DNA of 62,071 nucleotides, from positions 1-62,071 of the forward strand of contig CANIIC010000002.1 of assembly GCA_947467395.1 (NCBI GenBank), in the 5' to 3' direction. The position numbers and the translations under genes were made by a program. Origin of the DNA: Bryobacterales bacterium. Its GTDB lineage: Bacteria > Acidobacteriota > Terriglobia > Bryobacterales > Bryobacteraceae. The notes under the pieces are model-generated. The model did no database searches and was not told the origin of the DNA. It was given only the letters and a program-made list of their open reading frames with translations. Shown piece after piece: positions 1-9,196 of this stretch; the stretch's first letter is position 1; the number at the start of each line of letters is the position of its first letter.

Positions 1-345
1 AAGGCTGGGGATCTGGTCGGGCGCGGAATAGTGGAGCTACTGGAGTCCGCAGTCACCGAGTACGACCTGGTGATCCTGGATGCGCCTCCTCTGCTGGGGT
101 TCGCGGAACCGCTGCAAATGGCGACCGCCGTGGATGGCGTGATCATTGTGGCCCGCGCGGGACAAACCAGTCGCAAATCAGTGGCGACAGTGCTCGCGAC
201 GCTGAACCGGCTACGGGCGAAGGTGGTCGGACTGGTGCTGAATGAGGTCCACAAGGAGCTGAGCGAGAGCTACTACTACTACGGCAACTATCGCGCGTAT
301 TACAACACGCCTAAGGAGCCGAAGGTAAAGGAGGCCGGCGCATGA
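1..345 (+). CDS. BY-kinase / CpsD-type tyrosine kinase, C-terminal part
   Basis: This is the C-terminal end of a polysaccharide co-polymerase-associated tyrosine autokinase; the gene starts upstream of the window and 114 residues are visible. The motif VILDAPP is the Walker B segment of BY-kinases. It is followed by the usual beta-strand region (DGVIIVARAG) and a C-terminal tail with seven tyrosines within about thirteen residues (YYYYGNYRAYY), the classic autophosphorylation cluster. Such kinases control chain length and export of exopolysaccharide at the inner membrane, which fits the locus that follows. The stop overlaps the next start (ATGA). Whether the membrane Wzz domain is fused to it cannot be seen. 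Confidence 0.88.
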   Translation, partial: KAGDLVGRGIVELLESAVTEYDLVILDAPPLLGFAEPLQMATAVDGVIIVARAGQTSRKSVATVLATLNRLRAKVVGLVLNEVHKELSESYYYYGNYRAYYNTPKEPKVKEAGA

Positions 346-2096
346 GTACGGCTCCCCGGATGCAAACATCGCCGAAGCAAGTCTTCCTCGGCGTGCATGA
401 CGGACATAATGCTTCCGTTGCCTTGGTAGCAAACGGCAAGCTGGAGTTTGCGATGCAAGAGGAACGGCTCTCACGCATCAAAAATCAAGGCGACGCACCG
501 TCGCGGACCCTGCGAATGGCACTCGAACGGGCTGGCTCTGCAGACACGGTTGAGGTTGCGCTCAACGGCCGCTACATGAACTACCGCCAGTGGGATCGCA
601 AAACGGTGATGCGGGATTACGAACAGTCGGCGAGCTGGCGTTCGCGACTGAAGCAGCCGCTGAAGAATACGTTCGTCGACCGGGCGTACCAGAATCACAA
701 GGCGGAGGCGCGTCGCGACGCCTTGATGCAAGCAGGGCTGGATGCCGGCTCGATGACTGAGGTGGAGCATCACACCGCGCACGCCGCTGCGGCGTACTAC
801 ACGGCACCTTGGCGCAAGAACGCTGGCAGTTTCCCGGAACAGACGTTAGTGCTGACGTGCGACGGCTCGGGCGACCGAGTCGCCGCGACGGTTAGCATCG
901 GCGAGGGATCCAAGCTAACGCGCATCGCCGAAGTAAGCGAACACGACTCTATCGGGCGCCTATACTCACTGGTCACGCGGCACCTCGGCATGGTCCCGTT
1001 GGAGCATGAGTACAAGGTGATGGGCCTGGCTCCGTATGCGAGTTCGGCTCGAGCATCACAGGACATCGCGCGCCAGTTCGAGGATATGTTCGAGTTCACG
1101 CAGCCGATGGCGTGGAGTCGTAAAGCTGGTGTTCCTTCGATGTATTCGGCTTACGGGTACTTGGCGAAGGGGTTGCAGGGGCAGCGGTTCGACTATGTTG
1201 CTGCCGGATCGCAGGCGTTTGTAGAGAGCATACTGACGCAATGGGTCCGGCGGGCGATCCGGGAGACCGGGATTCACAGAATCGCGTGCGGGGGCGGGGT
1301 CTTCATGAACGTGAAGGCGAATCTGGCACTGCTCGAACTGGATGAGGTGGAGGACATGTACGTCTTCCCGTCGTGTGGCGACGAGTCGAACAGCATCGGG
1401 GCCGCCTGCTGGCAGGCCGCACGTGCTGGCCAAGTTGTAGCTCCACTGCAAGGTCTGTATTTCGGGGACCCCATCACGGATGGAGAGGCCCAGAACGCTC
1501 TCGAAACAGCGGCCCGATCAGGAGCCAAGCTACGGTTCTCCTGGCGGACCGACATTGAGCGCACCACGGCGGAAGCGTTGGCCTCGGGTCAGATCGTCGC
1601 GCGGGCGAAAGGGCCAGCTGAGTTCGGTGCGCGTGCGCTCGGCAATCGATCCATCCTGGCGCCCGCCGGTCGCGCAGACGTCGTCCGGGTGATCAACGAA
1701 GCAATCAAGAGCCGGGACTTCTGGATGCCGTTTGCCCCGTCGGTCCTGGCCGAACGAGGCTCGCGTTATTACACGAAAGCCAAGAACGTCGCTTCGCCAT
1801 ACATGATGTATGCGTTTCGGGGCAAGGCGGAGCAAGCCGGAAAGTTCGTGGCTGCACTACATCCCTATGACTTCACGACGCGCGCGCAAGAGGTCACGGC
1901 GTCTCACAATCCGGCGTATCACCGCTTGCTCGAACAGTACGAGGATCTCACGGGCGAGGGCATCGTATTGAACACGAGCTTCAATCTGCACGGCGAACCA
2001 ATTGTGGACAGAGCTAACGACGCGATCGATGTCTTGCTCCGAAGCGGACTCGAGCGCCTAGCCCTAGGGAACTGGTGGGTGGAGAAGGTCGCATGA
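342..2096 (+). CDS. NodU/CmcH-family carbamoyltransferase
   Basis: A 584-residue protein of the O-carbamoyltransferase family, which moves the carbamoyl group of carbamoyl phosphate onto a hydroxyl, here probably of a sugar in the exopolysaccharide. The N-terminal ASKHA-like motif (GVHDGHNASVALV, residues 17-29) and the HHTAHAAAAYY motif (about residues 143-153) supply the metal/adenylate site. The C-terminal YrdC-like half carries EFGARALGNRS near residue 430. The length is typical. The start overlaps the kinase stop and the end overlaps the epimerase start by four bases, so translation is coupled. The exact acceptor cannot be deduced. Confidence 0.9.
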   Translation: MSTAPRMQTSPKQVFLGVHDGHNASVALVANGKLEFAMQEERLSRIKNQGDAPSRTLRMALERAGSADTVEVALNGRYMNYRQWDRKTVMRDYEQSASWRSRLKQPLKNTFVDRAYQNHKAEARRDALMQAGLDAGSMTEVEHHTAHAAAAYYTAPWRKNAGSFPEQTLVLTCDGSGDRVAATVSIGEGSKLTRIAEVSEHDSIGRLYSLVTRHLGMVPLEHEYKVMGLAPYASSARASQDIARQFEDMFEFTQPMAWSRKAGVPSMYSAYGYLAKGLQGQRFDYVAAGSQAFVESILTQWVRRAIRETGIHRIACGGGVFMNVKANLALLELDEVEDMYVFPSCGDESNSIGAACWQAARAGQVVAPLQGLYFGDPITDGEAQNALETAARSGAKLRFSWRTDIERTTAEALASGQIVARAKGPAEFGARALGNRSILAPAGRADVVRVINEAIKSRDFWMPFAPSVLAERGSRYYTKAKNVASPYMMYAFRGKAEQAGKFVAALHPYDFTTRAQEVTASHNPAYHRLLEQYEDLTGEGIVLNTSFNLHGEPIVDRANDAIDVLLRSGLERLALGNWWVEKVA

Positions 2097-3070
2097 CGAT
2101 TCTACTGACGGGAGCAGCCGGGTTCATCGGCTACCACGCCGCACAGCGGTTGTTGGGACAGGGACGCCGTGTCATCGGGATCGACAACCTCAACGCATAT
2201 TACGACCCGAGTTTGAAGCGGGCTCGTCTGGCTAGGCTGACGGCCCATCCGCGGTTTCAGTTCATCGAGGCAGACCTCGCAAGCACGGCCTCAACCAGTG
2301 CAATCTTCGCTCGTGAGCCAGTGGACCTCGTGTTACATCTGGCGGCCCAGGCGGGAGTGCGCTACTCGCTCGACAATCCGCACGCCTACATGTCGTCGAA
2401 CATCACTGGGTTCTTGAACGTGCTCGAAGGGTTGCGTCACCAGAAGATTCCCCGCTTGATTTATGCGTCTTCGAGCTCGGTGTACGGAGGGAACACGAAA
2501 ATGCCCTTCGCGGTCGGGGATCCGGTGGACTTGCCGGTATCGCTTTACGCAGCAACCAAGCGGGCCAACGAACTGATGGCGCAGTGTTACACGCATTTGT
2601 TTGGACTCGCTGCTACGGGGCTGCGTTTTTTCACCGTCTATGGACCCTGGGGACGTCCGGACATGGCTCCGTTCCGCTTCGCGGAAGCCATTGAACGCGG
2701 CGGCCAGATCGACATTTACAACTACGGTCGCATGTCGCGTGACTTCACCTATATCGACGACATCGTCGAAGGCGTCGTGCGCGTGGTGGACCGCCCGACG
2801 TCGGGACACCGCATCTATAACGTCGGAAACTGCCAGCCGGTGAACCTGATGGTGTTCGTGCGGTCGATGGAGCGGAGCCTGGGTAAGCGCGCCAGGCATC
2901 GGTACATGCCGATGCAACCCGGGGATGTGCCGGCGACGCATGCCCATGTCGATGACTTTTGGGACTACACGGGGTTCCGTCCAGCAACTCCGGTGGAAGA
3001 AGGCGTGGCTCGATTCGCGGACTGGTATCGGGGTTACTACGGACAGGCCGCCAGAGCGAGGGTCGCGTAA
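2093..3070 (+). CDS. NAD-dependent epimerase, UDP-glucuronate 4-epimerase-like
   Basis: A 325-residue extended SDR. The Rossmann motif TGAAGFIG lies at residues 5-12, and the Ser/Tyr/Lys active site is visible as SSSSVYGG with YAATK near residues 152-156. Overall it resembles the GAE/CapI group that interconverts UDP-glucuronate and UDP-galacturonate. The ATG at 2093 was chosen over an in-frame GTG 18 bases upstream because it begins directly at the first beta strand and forms the ATGA overlap seen across this operon. It probably supplies UDP-galacturonate to the glycosyltransferases. Specificity for another nucleotide sugar is possible. Confidence 0.85.
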   Translation: MTILLTGAAGFIGYHAAQRLLGQGRRVIGIDNLNAYYDPSLKRARLARLTAHPRFQFIEADLASTASTSAIFAREPVDLVLHLAAQAGVRYSLDNPHAYMSSNITGFLNVLEGLRHQKIPRLIYASSSSVYGGNTKMPFAVGDPVDLPVSLYAATKRANELMAQCYTHLFGLAATGLRFFTVYGPWGRPDMAPFRFAEAIERGGQIDIYNYGRMSRDFTYIDDIVEGVVRVVDRPTSGHRIYNVGNCQPVNLMVFVRSMERSLGKRARHRYMPMQPGDVPATHAHVDDFWDYTGFRPATPVEEGVARFADWYRGYYGQAARARVA

Positions 3071-4167
3071 TGAACCGGTTGTGGCAGGTTGCGGCGCTAG
3101 TCGTGCTGCTGGCGGTGGGGGTGGAGGCCGGGTCGGAGTGGGTCGAGTGGATGCGACCAGAAGTCGAAGACGTGAGCTTCGATTATGCACCGTATCGGAT
3201 GTTGCGCATGAAATCGGCTCCGTTCGAATTGAACCGCGAGGGATTCCGGGCGAAAGAGCTCGACTCCTATCGAGGGAAGTTCCTAATTGAATTCCTTGGT
3301 GGGTCGGTGTGCCTCGGCGTAGGAACGCACCCCGGGAAGCCGGTATCCGAGCAGTTGGAAGAAGCATTGCACCGAGTGGGCTTAGTGCAAACTGCGGTGG
3401 TGAATCTGTGTCAGGGCGGCACCGCGTCGGGGCAGGAACTAGCGATCTTCCTGCAATACGGGCTGCCGCTGCATCCGCAAGTGGTCCTGTCCTTTAATGG
3501 CGCTAATGACCTGCTACATCCCCGCCCCTTGGGTGACGATCCAGCGGCCAACCTGCCTCATCACAACCGGGAAATGCAGGCACTTTTTGAGGGACATCAT
3601 TCATGGTTCGAACACTTGGCGGTAAAGCGGGTTTCAGATCGGATCCACCGCAATTGGCTGGGGCCAACAGTAGAACAACGACCCGGAGAGACTAGACAAG
3701 TTGCGCCCCACTCCATCTTTGAATCGTACTTATACATGACAGAGGTCACACGCAGGTTGACGGAGGCGCAGGGCGGCACCTACGCGCTCTTGCTGCAGCC
3801 GTCGCTGCACTACGCGAAGTCGTGGAGCCCGGAGGAACGGGCGCAGTGGGAGGATAGACGTCCACATGACGCGCAGACAACGACCGAGTATGCTCACAGT
3901 CTCTACGCGCAGATGCGAACGACTACCGCGGTGTGGGCATCTCGCTCCGGCGGACGATTACTGGATCTCACCGAGACATTTGCCAAGACACCCGGCACCG
4001 TGTATTCGGATAGCGTCCACTTCACCGGGGAGACCGGGTTCCGATTATTGGAGGCGGAGTTGGAAAGGCAGGGGCTCCTCGGGTTGATCGAAGAGCGATA
4101 TCGGGAGTGGGAACGTTCCCCGAGTGAGGACGGCAAGGACAGCCGGAGCATGGCGTGGCTGCACTAG
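3070..4167 (+). CDS. SGNH/GDSL-like hydrolase, membrane-anchored
   Basis: A 365-residue protein with an N-terminal hydrophobic segment (about residues 4-20) acting as signal or anchor. SGNH blocks are present: FLGGSVCLG near residue 75 (the GGS variant common in bacterial periplasmic members), a Gly block in NLCQGGT, NGAND near residue 144, and the C-terminal Asp/His pair in DSVHF near residues 314-318. Such enzymes remove or transfer acyl groups on extracytoplasmic sugars, so it may tune acetylation of the polysaccharide. The ATG shares one base with the preceding TAA. The substrate is unknown; assignment to the superfamily is firmer than the role. Confidence 0.75.
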   Translation: MNRLWQVAALVVLLAVGVEAGSEWVEWMRPEVEDVSFDYAPYRMLRMKSAPFELNREGFRAKELDSYRGKFLIEFLGGSVCLGVGTHPGKPVSEQLEEALHRVGLVQTAVVNLCQGGTASGQELAIFLQYGLPLHPQVVLSFNGANDLLHPRPLGDDPAANLPHHNREMQALFEGHHSWFEHLAVKRVSDRIHRNWLGPTVEQRPGETRQVAPHSIFESYLYMTEVTRRLTEAQGGTYALLLQPSLHYAKSWSPEERAQWEDRRPHDAQTTTEYAHSLYAQMRTTTAVWASRSGGRLLDLTETFAKTPGTVYSDSVHFTGETGFRLLEAELERQGLLGLIEERYREWERSPSEDGKDSRSMAWLH

Positions 4168-5540
4168 CCGCTCGTATGCACGGGCTCCCGGTGCCGTGGA
4201 AGACGACACTCCGGGCGATGACGCTCACGGGCGGGTCGGCGTTCGCTAGCGGGTTACTGAGTCTGCTGTCTACCAAGATGATTGCGGTGATGTTGGGGCC
4301 AGCGCAAATGGCAGTGCTCGGATCGTTGCAGCAGTTACGACAGACCGCGACGGTGGCGACGAGTTTGAACGGGCAAACCGGGCTGGTGCAGGGTGCAAGC
4401 GCCCTCGATGGTGAGCATCGGCGAGAGTACGTTCGCACTACCTTCCTCTTGATGGCCACTGCGACGTTGTTGGTAACACTGGCACTCTGCGCCGCTCCCG
4501 AAGCGGTGTCGATCCAAGTGGGGCTGGGCAGCGGCGGCGGAGAATTAATCCGGGCCATGGTGCCAGCGATCTGGGTTGGCACCGCGTACGTCTTCCTGAC
4601 GGCTCTGCTCAACGCAACAGGAGCCATCCGCAACTTGGCGAAGCTGCAACTGGCAGCTCCGGCCAGCATGGCTCTGCTGGCGTACCCTTCCGCGCGAGCT
4701 GTGGCGGCGAGCGGCCCAGTCTGGTTCGCCATGTTGCTGGGTGTGGCGTCCACCCTGGCGGCTGCTGCGGCGTTAATTTCATTGAGAAGCTCTGCATCGC
4801 GTTTGGATTGGCTGACGGGCTCCGGACGATGGTGGTCCACGGGAGCGGCGCGAAGGTTTGGGGCGATCTCCGGATCGCTGCTGCTCAGTGGCACGGTCTC
4901 TTCATGGGTGATGATGACCGTCCGAGCGCAGATCTTGCGGACCGAGGGCATGAGCACTGGCGGGAGCTTCGATGCCGCCTGGGCGATCAGCATGAATCAG
5001 GCCGGACTGGTGCTGGCTTCCCTACAGGCTCACTATCTACCCGCACTCTCACGAACTACGCGGGAAGGTCGGTCCCCTGAAATTTGCCGAGTGCTCACGA
5101 TCTCGGCCATCGGTGGCGCCGCGTTGATCGCCGGGTTGACCGTCTGGAGACATGAGGTCGTGGCGCTGTTGTACTCGATCGAGTTTCGGCAGGCCAGCCG
5201 GTATCTCCGCTGGACGCTCGCCGGCGACTACCTGCGCATCACCAGCTGGATTCTTTCGATTCCGATGATCGCATCGGCAAACATGGGCGCGTTCCTGACA
5301 GCAGACCTCGTGGCCTATGGGGTCTTCGCCGCGGCAGCCTGGGTCTTCCGTTTCCGGAACCCGGCAGCGGATAGCGCCGCCATGGCGTTCATCGCGATGT
5401 ATGCGGCACATCTGCTGTTCTGCCTTGGTTGGCTGATAGCACGACGTGAGTTTCGGCCTGATCTCCGAACCATCGGAGCTTGGTTGGCCGGGTTAGCCGT
5501 TGTCGCGGGCACCACGGCACTGTATTGGGAGACGACATGA
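4155..5540 (+). CDS. Wzx-like polysaccharide flippase (MOP superfamily)
   Basis: A 461-residue very hydrophobic protein with about 12-14 predicted membrane segments along its whole length. Its N-terminal TLTGGSAFASGLLSLLSTK resembles the first helix of Wzx/RfbX-type O-antigen flippases. It would move lipid-linked repeat units across the inner membrane. A GTG at 4155 is used as start because GGAG lies seven bases upstream inside the previous gene; an ATG at 4176 is the alternative and lacks a ribosome site. It overlaps its upstream neighbour by 13 bases and its downstream neighbour by four. Confidence 0.85.
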   Translation: MAALAARMHGLPVPWKTTLRAMTLTGGSAFASGLLSLLSTKMIAVMLGPAQMAVLGSLQQLRQTATVATSLNGQTGLVQGASALDGEHRREYVRTTFLLMATATLLVTLALCAAPEAVSIQVGLGSGGGELIRAMVPAIWVGTAYVFLTALLNATGAIRNLAKLQLAAPASMALLAYPSARAVAASGPVWFAMLLGVASTLAAAAALISLRSSASRLDWLTGSGRWWSTGAARRFGAISGSLLLSGTVSSWVMMTVRAQILRTEGMSTGGSFDAAWAISMNQAGLVLASLQAHYLPALSRTTREGRSPEICRVLTISAIGGAALIAGLTVWRHEVVALLYSIEFRQASRYLRWTLAGDYLRITSWILSIPMIASANMGAFLTADLVAYGVFAAAAWVFRFRNPAADSAAMAFIAMYAAHLLFCLGWLIARREFRPDLRTIGAWLAGLAVVAGTTALYWETT

Positions 5541-6523
5541 GAAAGTCGACCGTATCGGTTGCCATCGCAACGTATAACCGGCGAACCATGGTCCGCGAAG
5601 CCATTGATGCAGCACTGGCGCAGACGCATGCACCACTCGAAGTGTGTGTCGCGGATGATGCATCGAGCGATGGCACTTGGGAAATGCTGACAGAGACGGC
5701 CGCGGACGCCTCCCGAGTCCGGGCTTTCCGCCACGAGATCAACACGGGAGGAGTGGGCAACTGGAATTTCGCAATTCAGCAGACGAGGGGCGAGTACATC
5801 GCCTGGTGCTCCGACGATGATCGGTTCCTTCCGGATCACCTGGAAACGGCAGTGAAGTATTTGGACGAGCACCCGGGGATCGGACTAGTGCATTCCGGGT
5901 TTATTGACTCTATCGAAACTTCTCAAGGATGCACGCGCACGGAGCGACCGCTACGCTTCGAGCGCACGATGGTGCTGGACAAAGACAGCCTGCTCACCTA
6001 CTTGGTGCGCTACTACGACTGGCCGTTCCATCCGTCGACCATCGTGATGCGGCGAGCGGTGTGGGAAAAGGTGGGTCCTTTCGACCCACGCTACTCGTTA
6101 GCCGATACCGACTGGTTCGTGCGCGCAGTGGAGCGTTTCCCGACGGCGATGCTGGCGCGACACGGGGTGGTGAACCGGAGACATCCTGGCAACTGGAGCA
6201 ACCGGCTAGGCAGTGCCAAGATGCAACGCGAAATTTGCGGGATCGTCGAAGGGGCAATCGGCCGGCTATTTCCCACCGAACCGATCGTTCGCTGGACCTG
6301 GACACGTTTGTGGCGAACGAATGTCCGGTTGAGGCTGCTGCTAACGGCGTGGGTCCGCATGCGGACCGGTCATGGAGATGCGGCATGCACCGCTTGGTCT
6401 GAAGCAGTGCGCGGAATCCTGCCGGCTCCGCTATGGCAACTGGGCAATGGATGGATTCGGCGCAGGTCGGCCCGCCGAGTTCCGCAATTTGAAAGTGCAC
6501 GCCAGAGCGTAAGCCCCCTTTAA
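5537..6523 (+). CDS. Family 2 glycosyltransferase
   Basis: A 328-residue GT-A fold transferase. VSVAIATYNRR opens the nucleotide-binding half, VADDASSDGTW (about residue 39) is the first acidic motif and WCSDDDRF (about residue 90) is the DxD-like metal site. A DTDWF segment near residue 190 is the usual catalytic region. It probably adds one sugar to the lipid-linked repeat unit at the cytoplasmic face. Start chosen at the ATGA overlap with the flippase. Donor and acceptor are not predictable. Confidence 0.88.
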   Translation: MRKSTVSVAIATYNRRTMVREAIDAALAQTHAPLEVCVADDASSDGTWEMLTETAADASRVRAFRHEINTGGVGNWNFAIQQTRGEYIAWCSDDDRFLPDHLETAVKYLDEHPGIGLVHSGFIDSIETSQGCTRTERPLRFERTMVLDKDSLLTYLVRYYDWPFHPSTIVMRRAVWEKVGPFDPRYSLADTDWFVRAVERFPTAMLARHGVVNRRHPGNWSNRLGSAKMQREICGIVEGAIGRLFPTEPIVRWTWTRLWRTNVRLRLLLTAWVRMRTGHGDAACTAWSEAVRGILPAPLWQLGNGWIRRRSARRVPQFESARQSVSPL

Positions 6524-6527
6524 AGCC

Positions 6528-8252
6528 ATGTGTGGAATCGCAGGAGTCGTCGGGCACGCGCAGGCGTTCGAATGGACCGAGCGCATCACCCGCGCACAGG
6601 AGCACCGTGGACCGGATAGCGGCGGGGTGTTGCGTTTGCGAGCGGATGTCGCCTTTGGACACCGTAGACTGGCGATTGTCGATTTGTCTGAACGAGGTCA
6701 CCAGCCCATGACATCGCGCGATGGACGCTGGACGATTACGTTGAACGGCGAGATCTTCAACTACTCCGAGTTGCGGGCAGAACTTCCGGGCATTGCGTGG
6801 CGTTCAGAGACCGACACCGAAGTCTTGCTGGAGGCGATCGCGGCGTGGGGCGTCGAACGGACGCTGGAGCGCACAGTGGGCATGTTTGCGCTTGGGCTGT
6901 GGGATCGATTGGAAGACACGCTGTTGCTGGCGCGCGACCGCGTTGGGGAAAAGCCGCTGGTCTACTTCTGGAACGGCACGACGCTCGCGTTTACGAGTGA
7001 GATGAAAGCGCTCGCGGGGCTTCATTATTCGACGATCGCGCCGGCAGCGCTGGACGTGTACCTGGGGCTCGGTTACGTACCCGCTCCTCTCGGAATTTTC
7101 CGCAATACGTACAAGCTGCAGCCGGGTCACTATGCGCGCCTGCGGCGAGGCGTGCTAGATGTTCGAAGGTGGTGGTTTCCGGAACGCAGGGAAGATCCGC
7201 GCACCGATGAGCCAGCGCGAGGCGAGCAGTTGCGACAGAAGTTCGGCGAAGCGGTGCGAATGCGACTGCGTGCCGACGTGCCCGTTGCGCTCGCGCTGAG
7301 CGGGGGCGTCGACTCATCGGCGATTGCAGTGGAGATGCAGAAGTCTGGTTCGGCTCCGCACACGTTTACGGTCGCCTTCGGAGCGGACCACGCTGATGTG
7401 GCGCACGCCCGCGAGGTCGCGCAGCACTTGGGACTGCGTCATGAGGTGATTCCGGCAAAGCCTCCGGGACCGGAGGATTTGATCCGGTTTGCCGAGAACT
7501 ACGACGAACCATTCGCAGATAGTTCGGCGCTGGGATGCATGGCGCTGGCGAGCGCGGTGAGCGGACGTTACAAAGTGATCCTGGATGGCGACGGAGGCGA
7601 CGAAGCCTTTGGCGGTTACCGGCACTACGAATACATCGCCCCCAAGCAATGGGTGAAGGCTGCTGCAGCGACGGTGGGGCTACGCGACGGCCAGAGCTCT
7701 TCGACCGTCTATATCCAGTCGAAGACAACGTTTCGTGCGGGGGAGCGGGCCAAGCTGCTGAACGGACATGGCGCGGCGGGCTTGGATCACTTCCTCACAT
7801 CGGACGCCTTCCTGCAACAACGCCGTGCCGGGAGTTTGAAACAGGCGCTGTGGAGTGACCGGCATCTACCGCTCGCCAACGGGCTCACCTACAAGATGGA
7901 TGTGGCGTTAGCCGCGTGGGGTGTGGAAGGCCGGGCTCCGTTTCTGGACCATCGGGTGCTCGAGTGGTCACAGACATTGGACGAACGAGATCTCGTGCGC
8001 GGCCGCGCCAAGAAGATTCTCCTTCGTGAAACGTACGCAAGTGAACTCCCGGCGTCGGTCCTCAATCGGGGCAAGCAGGGTTTCGGCGCCCCGATTGAAA
8101 CCTGGCTCGCAGGACCGCTGCGAGATGAACTCGCGCAGTTGCTACCCTGCCCTCTGCTCGGAGCGGAACTGCAACGTGGGCTGAGTGGACAGCGCTTGTG
8201 GACACTTTTCGCATTGGCCTGCTGGGCTCGCAAGTGGGAGGCGAGTTGGTGA
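6528..8252 (+). CDS. asnB: Asparagine synthase (glutamine-hydrolysing)-like amidotransferase
   Basis: A 574-residue two-domain protein. The N-terminal MCGIAG exposes the class II glutaminase nucleophile Cys2, and EHRGPDSGG follows. The synthetase domain has the PP-loop SGGVDSS near residues 258-264 and the downstream DGGDEAFGGY motif. Both active sites look intact. In exopolysaccharide loci AsnB paralogues often amidate uronic acids instead of making asparagine; the UDP-glucuronate epimerase in the same operon would supply a suitable uronate. It begins four bases after the preceding stop and its TGA overlaps the next GTG. Confidence 0.9.
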   Translation: MCGIAGVVGHAQAFEWTERITRAQEHRGPDSGGVLRLRADVAFGHRRLAIVDLSERGHQPMTSRDGRWTITLNGEIFNYSELRAELPGIAWRSETDTEVLLEAIAAWGVERTLERTVGMFALGLWDRLEDTLLLARDRVGEKPLVYFWNGTTLAFTSEMKALAGLHYSTIAPAALDVYLGLGYVPAPLGIFRNTYKLQPGHYARLRRGVLDVRRWWFPERREDPRTDEPARGEQLRQKFGEAVRMRLRADVPVALALSGGVDSSAIAVEMQKSGSAPHTFTVAFGADHADVAHAREVAQHLGLRHEVIPAKPPGPEDLIRFAENYDEPFADSSALGCMALASAVSGRYKVILDGDGGDEAFGGYRHYEYIAPKQWVKAAAATVGLRDGQSSSTVYIQSKTTFRAGERAKLLNGHGAAGLDHFLTSDAFLQQRRAGSLKQALWSDRHLPLANGLTYKMDVALAAWGVEGRAPFLDHRVLEWSQTLDERDLVRGRAKKILLRETYASELPASVLNRGKQGFGAPIETWLAGPLRDELAQLLPCPLLGAELQRGLSGQRLWTLFALACWARKWEASW

Positions 8253-9196
8253 AACGCGTTACGGTTCTGATGGGCGTCTACAATCCGCCGGCGGGCATGC
8301 TGACGGAAGCCGTCGAGTCTTTACTGAGGCAGACTCTTGCGGACTTCGAACTCTTGATCGTCGATGACGGCAGCAGCGAGGAAAGCCGGGAACTGTTGCA
8401 GCAGCACGGTGCGCGGGACACCCGCATCCGGATCCTATGGGAGCCTCACCGTGGCCTGACTGGTTCATTGAATCGAGGGCTGGCCGCGGCAGACAGTGAA
8501 TACATTGCTCGCCACGACGGCGACGATTGGAGCATCGCGGAACGCCTCAGTCTACAGGTGAGGTTTCTGGATGCTCGGCCGGAGCTGGCCGTATGCGGCA
8601 GTAATGCGTGGATACACCAGGAAAATGGGCGTCGATTATGGCGCACCCATTTACCGGAGAACGAGAGAGATGTTCTGGCGGCATTCCCACACGGGAATCC
8701 GATGATCCACGGATCGACGATGTTTCGCCGAGCAGCGGCGCTTGAGGCGGGCGGATATTGCGAGACGTTTCGGTGCTCACAGGATTACGACTTCTTTTGG
8801 AGACTGGCCGAGGCTGGTGGCGCAGCGAATCTAAATGAGCCGCTGTATCACTACCGCTACGTCGGCGGTTCGATTTCGGCTCGGAAGGCCACCGAGCAGT
8901 TGCGTGCACACCGGGCCATTCGGAAATTGGCAGCTGCTCGAGACAAGGCGCAGGTGTTGGATCCCGCAATGGCGCTGCAAATGGCCGACTCCGAACTGGC
9001 TTCGGACTCAGGCCTGTACCGGGCGTGTTTGAAGCAAGCCGATCATCAGATGCTCGCCGGGCAGTATGCCGAGGCCGCGGCGGCCTATGGCGCACTGTTG
9101 CGGGAGCATCCTCGGAATCCGCTGGCATGGGCCAAACTGGCGCGCCTCGGCGTATTCTGCGGGATCCCTGCCTTGCGAGAGGCTTGCTTCCGATGA
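8249..9196 (+). CDS. Family 2 glycosyltransferase
   Basis: A 315-residue GT2 protein. VTVLMGVYNPP starts the Rossmann-like half; VDDGSSEES (about residue 38) and RHDGDDWS (about residue 90) are the acidic substrate and metal motifs; CSQDYDFFWRLAEAGG near residue 175 is the typical catalytic block. The GTG at 8249 was chosen because GGGAGG lies seven bases upstream and the start forms a GTGA overlap with asnB. The C-terminal 80 residues are alpha-helical and TPR-like. It is likely to act on the same repeat unit as the neighbouring transferases. Confidence 0.87.
   Translation: MKRVTVLMGVYNPPAGMLTEAVESLLRQTLADFELLIVDDGSSEESRELLQQHGARDTRIRILWEPHRGLTGSLNRGLAAADSEYIARHDGDDWSIAERLSLQVRFLDARPELAVCGSNAWIHQENGRRLWRTHLPENERDVLAAFPHGNPMIHGSTMFRRAAALEAGGYCETFRCSQDYDFFWRLAEAGGAANLNEPLYHYRYVGGSISARKATEQLRAHRAIRKLAAARDKAQVLDPAMALQMADSELASDSGLYRACLKQADHQMLAGQYAEAAAAYGALLREHPRNPLAWAKLARLGVFCGIPALREACFR

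Noticed and set aside
2333-3367. Open frame of 344 codons on the minus strand across the epimerase and SGNH genes
   Set aside because: Arg/His-rich, no motifs, and opposite two clearly coding genes in the coupled operon.
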